A stretch of 64,000 bases of DNA from Pycnococcus provasolii (taxonomy: Eukaryota; Chlorophyta; Pseudoscourfieldiophyceae; Pseudoscourfieldiales; Pycnococcaceae), in NCBI GenBank assembly GCA_938743325.2, contig OW568889.1, forward strand, positions 496,001 to 560,000. The letters are read 5' to 3'. Positions within the stretch are counted from its first letter, which is position 1. Every line of letters begins with the position of its first letter. The notes beneath the pieces are model-generated. The model did no database searches and was not told where the DNA came from. It was given only the letters and a program-made list of their open reading frames with translations. Position numbers and translations under genes: made by a program. Shown one piece after another: positions 16,911-24,693 of the stretch.

Positions 16911-17919
16911 GATTGGGATCAACCCCTACGCGGCAATTGAGGGTGACATCATCGACTACATCGCTTGGTTGGGGCGCAACGGTACGGTGTCTGCTCGCAG
17001 CTTGCAGCCCTATCTGACAGCAATTAACTGTGTCTATGAAGACACTGGTCTGGGCGACGGCCCAGCTAAAGGACCGACAGTCTCTGCCGTTCGTAATGGT
17101 CTTCGGGCCGCGCAACGCGAGACGATCAGTACTGCCCGGCGTGGCGCCCTTCCCGCCGCCAGTGCACTCCGGATTGCTGAATTCACGTTTGACCTGGCTG
17201 CCAACTGGGGCGTGTTGGCACTGGCCAAACCTCGGCTCGACGACAACGACCGCAAAACGTTGCGGACTCTGCGTAATGGGCTGGGAGTCACCTCAGGTTA
17301 CATGACCGGATCACGGCCTTCGTCGATTGTCTTCCTGGATCAGACTGTGGGTGTGTCAGCCTCCGACGGTCATGGAGTGGTCGTCAATCGGGACTTCGTC
17401 AAGGGCACTACGGACGAACCAGATGACGCCAGGGGCAAGATCTCGCTGACCTATCCGCTCACCGATTTCTACCGCCGATACCGCAGCGCCATGGCGACTT
17501 ACGTCGCCTTGTGGGAACGTTGTTTCGGTGGCGCCGCGGGATCTCGGCAACCGTACCTGTTCGAGCTGGACCCGGCTGACACGTCATCCTCCGCGATGAC
17601 CGCATGGCTGGACGACATGCTGAACGTCGTTGGCATCCTGCCGCCAGCTGGTGTTAAGTATTTGCCAGGCAGTCTACGCTCGGGCATGGCGTCAGCTTGC
17701 AATGCTCTCGGCGTTAACATGTCTCGCATCGAATACATTGGCGGATGGGCTCCCGGCTCCACCGCTCTCATACAGCACTACATCGACCCTACTGTTCAAG
17801 CCGATGCTGCTGCTGCTGTCTTCTTTGGACATCTTCTTCCTGCTCTGTCTCATCCCGCTGCGGCGGCTGGGCCAGCAGCGCCGCGCGGTGCGCCGCACGG
17901 TGCTGCAGGCGGAGTCTAA
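16864..17919 (+). CDS. Tyrosine recombinase (integrase) of the split-repeat element
   Basis: The frame is open from 16864 (351 codons); it probably continues ORF1 after a frameshift. The first 90 residues form a helical core-binding domain. The catalytic part shows the first arginine in a TGSRPS motif (codon at 17314), the second in SLRSG (17677), the tryptophan in GGW (about 17745) and the nucleophile tyrosine in QHYID (17779). The usual HxxR histidine is replaced: three residues before the second Arg is Gly. The protein would cut and rejoin DNA through a 3'-phosphotyrosine link. The sole enzyme seen in the element, it presumably integrates or circularises it. Whether the frameshifted copy is active is unknown. 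Confidence 0.75.
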   Translation, partial: KTYRSAFNQFKKFSAEIGINPYAAIEGDIIDYIAWLGRNGTVSARSLQPYLTAINCVYEDTGLGDGPAKGPTVSAVRNGLRAAQRETISTARRGALPAASALRIAEFTFDLAANWGVLALAKPRLDDNDRKTLRTLRNGLGVTSGYMTGSRPSSIVFLDQTVGVSASDGHGVVVNRDFVKGTTDEPDDARGKISLTYPLTDFYRRYRSAMATYVALWERCFGGAAGSRQPYLFELDPADTSSSAMTAWLDDMLNVVGILPPAGVKYLPGSLRSGMASACNALGVNMSRIEYIGGWAPGSTALIQHYIDPTVQADAAAAVFFGHLLPALSHPAAAAGPAAPRGAPHGAAGGV

Positions 17920-17921
17920 GA

Positions 17922-17950
17922 TGGCAGAATTGTTTGGGTCCTCGGGTTTA
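17922..17950 (+). repeat. Split direct repeat B1 (29 bp)
   Basis: Matches 18183-18211 exactly and overlaps the first 4 bases (TTTA) of A2, giving the fused B1-A2 junction expected of a circle-junction template in PAT/Ngaro-type elements. It follows the recombinase stop codon at once. Confidence 0.88.
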
Positions 17951-18101
17951 TGTACGATTCTACCGAAAGGTTTAGTCGGGGTAAACGGTAGAGGACCCCC
18001 TCTGAGGTGCCGAGCCGCGGGGTGGCTCGGCTGCTAGGGTTTAAGGTGGTCTCCCTCGGACCACCATTCCTGCTGCTGGTTGCGCTGTTCGCGCAACCTT
18101 T
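17947..18101 (+). repeat. Split direct repeat A2 (155 bp), four hairpins
   Basis: Second copy of the element's terminal repeat, identical to 15976-16130, carrying the same four stem-loops. Confidence 0.92.
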
Positions 18102-18182
18102 CCCACCCGCCCGCCCTGACTATGGGTTGCTGGGGGCCATTCAGGATTTAATTTTGGGTTGTAACCACGTCATTTGACCTTT

Positions 18183-18211
18183 TGGCAGAATTGTTTGGGT
18201 CCTCGGGTTTA
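18183..18211 (+). repeat. Split direct repeat B2 (29 bp), right end of element
   Basis: Copy of B1 at offset 261. The 81 bp between A2 and B2 (18102-18182) have no counterpart elsewhere in the element. Confidence 0.85.
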
Positions 18212-19213
18212 GCATACATACACGAGTTTAGTCTATGGAGAACTGCTCAGCTCAGCTCACCTGGGGAGGCCTAACCCTAACCCTAACTCCTACCACTCTC
18301 TGTAGCCTGTAGGTTGGCTCAAGAATGTTGGATCTTGTCCTTCTCACCCAACACCTTTAAACCACGACATACTCAACTACTCATCGTCGCCGTCGTTGTC
18401 CTGCGTCATCATCATTACCGCGCCGTCGACGACGACAACCTCCACCTCCGTCGCAGCTGTTTGAGCGTGTACGACTGTCCTTGTCATCGGCTCATCGCCT
18501 TGCGGTAACGCGTCAGCCAGCTAGCTGATGGTGTTCGCGATGCTCACTGTCGAGCACATGTGCCGCTCGCTCGATGTCTTCGACGGCTGTTGTGATGACT
18601 CGCATCGTGCAAGCATCGAACAACCTGTTGAACCCCCTTGCCAGTGGGATCGTAATGACCTAATGGGTGGGTGACCCTTCCTCACGTCAATACTTGGTAA
18701 AGTGTTACACTGTGTTACAATGTTAACTTCAAGTTCAGTGGGAGGTCCCGTCCACATGCGAAGACTGCATTCTGCATATGTATTCAGAACTAAGACCAAG
18801 ACCATGAATGCACCTAGGTCTTCCAAGAACCTTGTCAGCCTCTTCATCCATCCAACCATCTGCAGTGCATTGACTGGCCGACTTGGGTAGTTGTTGGCCG
18901 TTGGGGGCCGGGCTTGGGGCGCGGAAACTTGAACCAAAAGGCGTGTAGTCAATCCACTCAATCGCGGCTGTTGAGGTGGAGGCGGCGGCGGCGGCTGACG
19001 TGGAGGGAGCGCCGGAGCGGCGGCGGCGGCGCCGGCCAATCGGCCATTGCTTTCGTTCCTCCTCAAACCGTCCATTCGCTATGAATGCCCCACTCAAATC
19101 TTCTCTGGACAAGGTTTTGGTCGGGATCCCCCCCTATGTGCCCGACCGGGATCCCGGGGGGGAAAAAGGGCTCCGAAAGAACCTTTGCCCATTATAGATA
19201 AATAGTCCTTGAC
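18212..19213. other. Intergenic, no gene recognised
   Basis: About 1 kb between the mobile element and the oxygenase gene. It contains a short telomere-like run (18271-18290), a GGCGGC-rich stretch (about 18976-19035) and a GGGATCC-centred imperfect inverted repeat at about 19120-19165. An A/T stretch at 19190-19205 (TTATAGATAAATA) could be a TATA-like element for the gene at 19214. Confidence 0.45.
18271..18290. repeat. Short telomere-like run (CCTAACCCTAACCCTAACT)
   Basis: Two and a half units of TTAGGG (on the complement) lying 60 bp outside the right end of the recombinase element. Confidence 0.7.
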
Positions 19214-20470
19214 ATGCCCGCCGATGCCGATGCCGATGCCGATGCAGATGTCAGCGCCCTCTCTCGGTCTCTTTATTTTGTCTTAAGAAGTCCCCCGTGC
19301 GCCTCTGCTCTCTATAGTCATGGATACTATGTCGGTTCCTTGCTTGAACCTTCCACCTCAGAAGAAGCTTGTGCTTCAGCTTGTGCTTCAGCAGCTTGTG
19401 CTTCCGCTTCTTTGTCTCCAGAGATGATGGGATCGGATAAGCTTGATTCAAAGTTTGGTTCGGAGGAGGAGTCGGAAATTTCTGCTCCGTCAACTTCTGC
19501 TTCTTTGTTGCGTTGTTCCTTACAATCTCTCCATGCGGAAATTCTTCATCTGCACGCTCTTCAGTTGATGTCGCCGAATGCGATTTCGTTCAAGACGAGC
19601 CAGGCATCAACTCCGCACATTTTAATTAAACCGCACATCTTTGAGGCGGACATGCACCTTGAAAAGACGCAAACGCACGCGCCTGTGGCGTGCGCACTGT
19701 GGAAGTCAAACCAAGTCGTCGACGCATTCCAACAAAACGAACAACACGCGTACCTGAACATCGCGTCGCACGCAAACGAAGATAGACCCGCATTCAAACT
19801 GCAACTCAACGAAGGGAACGGCGCGTGCTTTCCGTGGCACCACGACAACGCGGGAGGAGGAACGACCGCGAGAGACCGAGGGAGCAGACGCAAAATTACC
19901 GTCATCGTCTATCTCTCCGAACCACCCACGCAAGGAGGAGAGCTCGTGCTTATGCCATTCTGCAAGCCGGAACTCGAACGACGCGTCACGCCCGTCGTTG
20001 GGACCGTCGTCGCATTCAGGTCGGAGTGCGTGCTCCATCGAACGCTGCCCTCGTTCTGCGACAAAGCGCACAACCAAAGAACGTGCTTCACCATATGGCT
20101 CGAAAGCGACGACGCGGCCAACGCGCCGCTGTCTTGCGCACTGCCGCCGGAGCTGCTGACGAACCTGCGCGAAAGGCGCGGTGATGATGCTGGTGCCGTG
20201 CCGTACAGTCCGATGTGGCGTGAGTTTGCCGACAAGCTGAGCACGTCGCCTGCCAATCGCATCTTCGCGCGTCTCGTCTACCGGGAAATGTTCGAAGCGA
20301 GCCTGAGAGAGTGCTTCTCGGTAGGTGGGGGAGAAACGGCGGAGAAGAGAACGCGCGTTGCACTGGCGATGCATGAAGCGCACATGCGCTCGGCATCAGA
20401 TGCCCTTCGCGAGGTGGCAGATGCGCTCACGTGGGTTCTTCGGCAACGCATCGAGGAAAACAAAGAGTAA
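19214..20470 (+). CDS. 2-oxoglutarate/Fe(II)-dependent dioxygenase, prolyl-4-hydroxylase-like
   Basis: 418 aa, ATG at 19214. The first 90 residues are low complexity (Ala-Asp and Ala/Ser/Cys runs encoded by GATGCC and GCTTGTGCTTCA microsatellites), so the true start might be a later Met. The catalytic double-stranded beta-helix is clear: the metal triad is His209-x-Asp211 (WHHDN) and His275 (LHRT), and Arg289 (QRTCF) is placed to bind the 2-oxoglutarate carboxylate. The GGELVLMP and VGTVVAFRS stretches fit the family. The enzyme would hydroxylate a protein or small-molecule substrate that cannot be read from sequence. A TGTAA poly(A)-like signal lies 10 bases after the stop. It converges on the mannosyltransferase gene with a 44-bp gap. 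Confidence 0.8.
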   Translation: MPADADADADADVSALSRSLYFVLRSPPCASALYSHGYYVGSLLEPSTSEEACASACASAACASASLSPEMMGSDKLDSKFGSEEESEISAPSTSASLLRCSLQSLHAEILHLHALQLMSPNAISFKTSQASTPHILIKPHIFEADMHLEKTQTHAPVACALWKSNQVVDAFQQNEQHAYLNIASHANEDRPAFKLQLNEGNGACFPWHHDNAGGGTTARDRGSRRKITVIVYLSEPPTQGGELVLMPFCKPELERRVTPVVGTVVAFRSECVLHRTLPSFCDKAHNQRTCFTIWLESDDAANAPLSCALPPELLTNLRERRGDDAGAVPYSPMWREFADKLSTSPANRIFARLVYREMFEASLRECFSVGGGETAEKRTRVALAMHEAHMRSASDALREVADALTWVLRQRIEENKE

Positions 20471-20479
20471 ATTAGTTAG

Positions 20480-20484
20480 TGTAA
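20480..20484 (+). terminator. TGTAA poly(A)-signal candidate
   Basis: TGTAA 10 bases after the oxygenase stop codon; UGUAA is the usual polyadenylation signal of chlorophyte green algae. Confidence 0.45.
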
Positions 20485-20514
20485 AATCAAAAATGTACAT
20501 TGAATACTAACATA

Positions 20515-22305
20515 CTAGATTCTAAGGTTAGTATACACATTAAGGCACAAAGACTCGTACGCGCGCCGCCACGCCGAGCGAGTATCGCCGCGATGCAGGA
20601 GGTCGTCGAAAAGCGCCTTCGACATCTCGTCCGGCGTTGTTTCGCCGCTGAAATGCGGGAACAGGATGCGCTCCACACGCCACGTCGTCATCTTGCGCAT
20701 TGCTCTCGGTGGCGCGACGACGACGTGTGCCATTTGCAGAGAACGTGCCATACATGCTGCATCCTCCATACAGTCTGTCACGCGAATGCGCACACCGTCA
20801 CTGATGGTGGTATCGAAGAGCGCGGCGGACGGCGGGTACGTTTGTGCGTATGCAACCTCGAGCGAGCACGGCACCTCTGTGGCATTCATTCGCAGGCACG
20901 TCAATGGCGCGACACCGAGCACGGCGAGCTGCGAGCGGACGACGCCGCCTTGGTGCGCTGCGGCGTACACGAGGGGCATAATGAGCTGATGGGTGGCGTG
21001 CGCTGTCCTCCAGAACGCCCCGAGGTTTCCAAATCCGTCAATGGATGCGCTCCACTGCACCGTCCAAGCCACGGGAAGCAGAAAACGCGGTTCTTGGTGA
21101 GGTGAGATCGAAAGTAGCGCAAGTGGCAGGATGACGGATGCAAAGAGTGCAGCGCGCAGAGCCACGGCAGGATTCCGATAAGCGACTCGAACGGCATCTC
21201 GCGGCGCGCGCATTGTCCTCGCAAACGCAAGTGCGCCTTTCCACATGAAGAAGACATACGCCGGGCCACACAGCCACGGCATGGACACGAGCACGTGCGT
21301 GAGGCGATGGTGCCTTCCATGCTCACGCGCGACGCGTTCACCGTCCGCATTGTAGCGCAGGTTGTTCAGCCACGTGAACAGAAAGCGTGGCACTTCACCA
21401 AGCCTAGATTTTGCTCCAGAAAGAGCGTCAAATGTCGCGCCGTGACGCTCGTAGCACGCCGCGTCGAGCCGCGCGGTTCCCAGAAGCCCGACGGCGACGA
21501 CGGTCGCGACGACGGTCGCGTGTGTCACCGCGCGCACGCCGGCGTCTGTGATCGAGCCTCCTTTTTTTTGGTGGCTACACGCCGCCATCCATGCGCCGTG
21601 CGCGACGAGCGGTGCTGCAAACGCGACGAACGTGAACCTGACTGTGCACCCGACAGCGACGACGACGCCCGTCGCCACAGCGAGCATGGCGAGTTTCCCT
21701 TGCGTTGGATTTCTCAGACTTCTGGCGTTCATGGCGATTAGACTTGCATAGAGCACAGCCTCGACTGCGTTCGCGAGCGGCTTTGCGCCGAGCACGTAGG
21801 TTGGCCATGCGAGCGGCACGAACGTGTATGCGTTTGCGTTTGCGGTTTGTATGGCCGCCTGAGCAGCTTGCGTTGCGGCGTTGTGCGCTGTGGCGGTAAG
21901 CATAGCGGCGTTGATTTTCGTCATTGCGATTCGCAAAAAGGCCGTGGTGGTGGCACCTAAAGAAGCATGCTGCTGCTTGAAAAATCGCCGGCGAAAAGAG
22001 TTGATGGCGTGAACAGCTTTAAAAGATGGCAGGGCCGTGATTGCGGGTACGAAACAAGATCGCGCTCTGTACGAAGACGTGAACTCCCAAGGCACTGCTG
22101 CCGATGATGATGATGATGATGTTCCCCAAGGCGTGGAAGAACGTGCATCACTGACCTTCTCAGTATTTAATACCCGTGTGGATGAGGAGGAGTCAATGAC
22201 AAGAGCGGGCACCAAAGACTGCGCGAGTTCGTCCGGGTGCAATAAAGAGAAAGAGGTGCAATATAAGAATAACAACACGTGGAACAGCCTCGAAATGGAC
22301 GCCAT
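20515..22305 (-). CDS. GPI mannosyltransferase, GT22 family (SMP3/PIG-Z-like)
   Basis: 596 aa from the ATG at 22305-22303, chosen because the N-terminal hydrophobic helix and the catalytic HPDE (residues 23-26) follow at once, as in GT22 enzymes; in-frame codons extend a further 33 residues upstream. Many hydrophobic segments indicate a multi-pass ER membrane protein. The HQEPRFLLP motif (about residue 403) is the form typical of the SMP3/PIG-Z subfamily, rather than the HKEERF form of PIG-B and ALG9. Known members add a dolichol-phosphate-mannose-derived mannose to the GPI anchor precursor in the ER lumen. The subfamily call rests on this motif; substrate is inferred. Confidence 0.75.
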   Translation of the reverse strand: MASISRLFHVLLFLYCTSFSLLHPDELAQSLVPALVIDSSSSTRVLNTEKVSDARSSTPWGTSSSSSSAAVPWEFTSSYRARSCFVPAITALPSFKAVHAINSFRRRFFKQQHASLGATTTAFLRIAMTKINAAMLTATAHNAATQAAQAAIQTANANAYTFVPLAWPTYVLGAKPLANAVEAVLYASLIAMNARSLRNPTQGKLAMLAVATGVVVAVGCTVRFTFVAFAAPLVAHGAWMAACSHQKKGGSITDAGVRAVTHATVVATVVAVGLLGTARLDAACYERHGATFDALSGAKSRLGEVPRFLFTWLNNLRYNADGERVAREHGRHHRLTHVLVSMPWLCGPAYVFFMWKGALAFARTMRAPRDAVRVAYRNPAVALRAALFASVILPLALLSISPHQEPRFLLPVAWTVQWSASIDGFGNLGAFWRTAHATHQLIMPLVYAAAHQGGVVRSQLAVLGVAPLTCLRMNATEVPCSLEVAYAQTYPPSAALFDTTISDGVRIRVTDCMEDAACMARSLQMAHVVVAPPRAMRKMTTWRVERILFPHFSGETTPDEMSKALFDDLLHRGDTRSAWRRAYESLCLNVYTNLRI

Positions 22306-22525
22306 GGATGATGCGAAACATGTATAAATAGGTATGTGATTCTGCGCATGATTCGATTCGTTCATCAACGGACGGGTAGGGGAACCCCGAATGGAATTGT
22401 CCACGGGAAAGAATGAGAACTAGTTGGGGGTTTCGTTTTTCTCCCCCGTGCTTCGAGGACCTGGTCACTCGCCCATTCACACCTCGCACCTCCAGGGGGT
22501 GACTCGTGCATGGCCCAATCAAATC

Positions 22526-23494
22526 ATGTCAGAGTCTCTCGCGTACTCCATGATGCGCGTCTTCGTCAACTGGCAGCGTGAACGTAGGTTAAACAAGGTG
22601 CGGGAGCGGAAACAAGCCGCGCGAATGGCAAACGAACTGCTCGCAACAGGTGGCGACTATTTCGAAGTAGACGGTCAATCGTTAGCGATAAGAGTCGACG
22701 GCAATATCGCGTGTTGGGGCCTTAACGATTGCGGCCAGGCGCCTCCCGACGGCGTTCCGGGAAACTTCGTCGCAATCGCTGCGGGTGACAACCACTCGCT
22801 GGCACTACGAGTCGACGGCAATATCGCGTGCTGGGGTTGGAACGGCGACGGCCGGGCACCTCCCGACGGCGTTCCGGGAAACTTCGTTGCAATCACCGCA
22901 GGTGGGGATCACTCGTTGGCACTACGAGTCGACGGCAGTATCGCGTGCTGGGGACACAACGGCGACGGCCAGGCACCTCCCGCTGGCGTTCCGGGCAACT
23001 TCGTCGCAATCGCCGCAGGTGATGCGCACTCTTTGGCGCTACGAGTCGACGGCAGTATCGCGTGTTGGGGATACAACGATCTCGGCCAAGCCCCTCCCGC
23101 TGGCGTTCCAGGCAACTTCGTCGCAATCGCTGCGGGTCCTGCGCACTCTTTGGCGATACGAGTCGACGGCAGTATCGCGTGCTGGGGAAGCAACATCCGC
23201 GGCCAAGCACCTCCCGCTGGCGTTCCGGGTGACTTCGTCGCAATCGCTGCGGGTGTGCGTCACTCGTTGGCACTACGAGTCGACGGCAGTATCGCGTGTT
23301 GGGGATACAACGGCGACGACCAAGCACCTCCCGACGGCGTTCCGGGTGACTTCGTCGCAATCGCTGCGGGTTTTGCGCACTCTTTGGCGCTTCGGCGCGA
23401 CGGCAGTGTTGCATGCTGGGGCCTCAACCACGAAGGCCAAGCACCTCCCGACGGCGTCTCTGGTCCATTCAGGGTTACGCAGGCGGATTCGTAA
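22526..23494 (+). CDS. Seven-blade RCC1/BLIP-II-like repeat protein
   Basis: 322 aa from the first in-frame ATG at 22526; a short out-of-frame ATG at 22510 precedes it. After a basic helical lead (about 50 residues) come seven repeats of 39 residues (117 bp), each with a HSLALRVDG...ACWG.N..GQAPP pattern, then a short tail. The WGxNxxGQ signature places it in the RCC1_2 group. Exactly seven compact blades of about 39 residues match the closed beta-propeller seen in BLIP-II and related RCC1-like proteins, shorter than classic RCC1 blades (51-68 residues). No signal peptide is evident. A role in protein-protein binding is likely; target unknown. The DNA repeats are very similar, so the copies are young or kept alike. 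Confidence 0.8.
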   Translation: MSESLAYSMMRVFVNWQRERRLNKVRERKQAARMANELLATGGDYFEVDGQSLAIRVDGNIACWGLNDCGQAPPDGVPGNFVAIAAGDNHSLALRVDGNIACWGWNGDGRAPPDGVPGNFVAITAGGDHSLALRVDGSIACWGHNGDGQAPPAGVPGNFVAIAAGDAHSLALRVDGSIACWGYNDLGQAPPAGVPGNFVAIAAGPAHSLAIRVDGSIACWGSNIRGQAPPAGVPGDFVAIAAGVRHSLALRVDGSIACWGYNGDDQAPPDGVPGDFVAIAAGFAHSLALRRDGSVACWGLNHEGQAPPDGVSGPFRVTQADS

Positions 23495-23517
23495 AAAGGA
23501 TTTTTGTTTACTCAACT

Positions 23518-23522
23518 TGTAA
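23518..23522 (+). terminator. TGTAA poly(A)-signal candidate
   Basis: TGTAA 23 bases after the stop codon of the RCC1-like gene. Confidence 0.4.
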
Positions 23523-23653
23523 CACCTCTTCATATTCAAGGTGTCATTCTACCCACTGTCACTGTCACTGTCACGTCATCCGTCACAGGTCAAGCACCAA
23601 ACGCACCGGGTTCTCGACGATGTCCTTGATGAATCTAACCCCGGTTTGGTAGT

Positions 23654-24406
23654 TTAGAGGTCATCTTCGTCCTTGCCTGACGCTGGTGAGCTCTCCTCCG
23701 ATGTTGATGTTAGGCTTGTGCTTATGCTTGTTGTCTTGACGTATGTGAGTTTTGGAAACTTCGTCTTCAAGTAACGGCTGCCCTGCTCCTGAATCATACC
23801 CTGCTGAGGACTCTCGCCGTACTCCTGGTTGATCGCATCCACCGCGTCCATGCCCTCGACCACCTCGCCGAAAGGAGGGAAACCCATGCTGTCCAAGTTG
23901 CCGTTGTCGCTGAAGTTGATGAAAATCTGCGTCGTGCGCGTATTCTCACCGCTCTTCGCAAACGTGACAGTTCCTCGCTTGTTGGATATGTTCGGAACCG
24001 CCGGGTCGTCCTGAATTTTGTTGTCGCGCCACTGCTTCGACACGTCGGGGTTTCCGTGGATTCCGATTTGTGCGACGAAGTTCGGAACGACGCGAAAGAA
24101 CCTCGTTCCCTTGTAGAAGTTCTTCTCCGCGAGTTCTCGGAAGCGCGCCGCACCGAGTGGCGCCCATTCGGGGTGAACACGAATCACGATGCGTTTCGTG
24201 ACATCCTTGCCTAGATTTGGGTACGCGACATCCCACACAACGTCAAACGGGGAAGACGACGATGACTCAGACGCTGCAGATGAAGACGCTGCAGATGACG
24301 ACACTGCCAAGCCCCCTGCTAAGACTAAATAAAATAGGCAGAGCAGCAGGCCTATGATCCGTGAGCGTGAGTGGTTTCCTATGGGGGAGAAAACGAGTAA
24401 CGCCAT
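23654..24406 (-). CDS. Secretory-pathway cyclophilin-type peptidyl-prolyl isomerase
   Basis: 250 aa, ATG at 24406-24404. Residues about 14-40 form a hydrophobic signal sequence or anchor, then a Ser/Ala linker. The cyclophilin fold follows (about 52-235): the catalytic-arginine motif appears as FFRVVPNFVAQ, followed by GTVTFAKSG, TTQIFIN and FPPFGEVVEGMD, matching the conserved active-site order. The tryptophan that confers high cyclosporin affinity in CypA appears absent (LDSMGFPPFG region). The C-terminus is acidic (KDEDDL) and only loosely like an ER-retention signal. It would speed proline isomerisation of proteins in the ER or lumen. It is divergent from the KDM4-like gene, sharing a 287-bp intergenic region with telo-box motifs. 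Confidence 0.85.
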   Translation of the reverse strand: MALLVFSPIGNHSRSRIIGLLLCLFYLVLAGGLAVSSSAASSSAASESSSSSPFDVVWDVAYPNLGKDVTKRIVIRVHPEWAPLGAARFRELAEKNFYKGTRFFRVVPNFVAQIGIHGNPDVSKQWRDNKIQDDPAVPNISNKRGTVTFAKSGENTRTTQIFINFSDNGNLDSMGFPPFGEVVEGMDAVDAINQEYGESPQQGMIQEQGSRYLKTKFPKLTYVKTTSISTSLTSTSEESSPASGKDEDDL

Positions 24407-24502
24407 AGATTCGAATACAGGGAGGCGGGGGATGAGTGAGCCCTAAAATGACTACCTTTATGGAAGCCACAAACCACCGGAACGAACGAGAAGAAGTTAA
24501 CC

Positions 24503-24577
24503 TTAGGGTTAGCAAGTTAGGGTTTCGGGTTAGGCTGTTAGGGTTAGGAAGTTAGGGCTAGGCTGTTAGGGTTTCGG
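24503..24577. repeat. Telomere-like / telo-box cluster in a divergent promoter
   Basis: At least six TTAGGG or TTAGGGTTT units with 5-8 base spacers between the divergent cyclophilin and KDM4-like start codons. Confidence 0.7.
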
Positions 24578-24693
24578 GCTCGTTTTTCGAACCAATCTTT
24601 TCAGCTTTTTTTCATTTTTTGTCATTTCTGCCCCCTCCCTTTTTTCGTTTTTTTGTCGTTTTCGTGGTTGTTAACACTCAACGGCCTTTAAAG

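Larger units (their letters stand above)
15976..18211 (+). mobile_element. Tyrosine-recombinase element with split direct repeats (A1-ORF-B1-A2-B2)
   Basis: A 2.2-kb unit. A 155-bp sequence occurs at its left end (A1, 15976-16130) and again at 17947-18101 (A2). A 29-bp sequence lies directly before A2 (B1, 17922-17950, overlapping A2 by 4 bp) and recurs at 18183-18211 (B2). Between A1 and B1 is a coding region with a tyrosine recombinase. This arrangement of split direct repeats is the hallmark of Ngaro/PAT-type members of the DIRS order, which replicate through a circular intermediate joined by tyrosine recombinase. Unlike those, nothing here encodes reverse transcriptase, RNase H or methyltransferase. 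A1 and A2 match at every base by eye, so the insertion is probably recent. It could be a non-autonomous DIRS derivative, a Crypton-like DNA element, or a new group. Confidence 0.75.

Noticed and set aside
15976-18101. LTR retrotransposon with 155-bp LTRs
   Set aside because: No primer-binding site, polypurine tract or reverse transcriptase seen, and the extra B1/B2 repeats plus a tyrosine recombinase fit split-repeat elements better.
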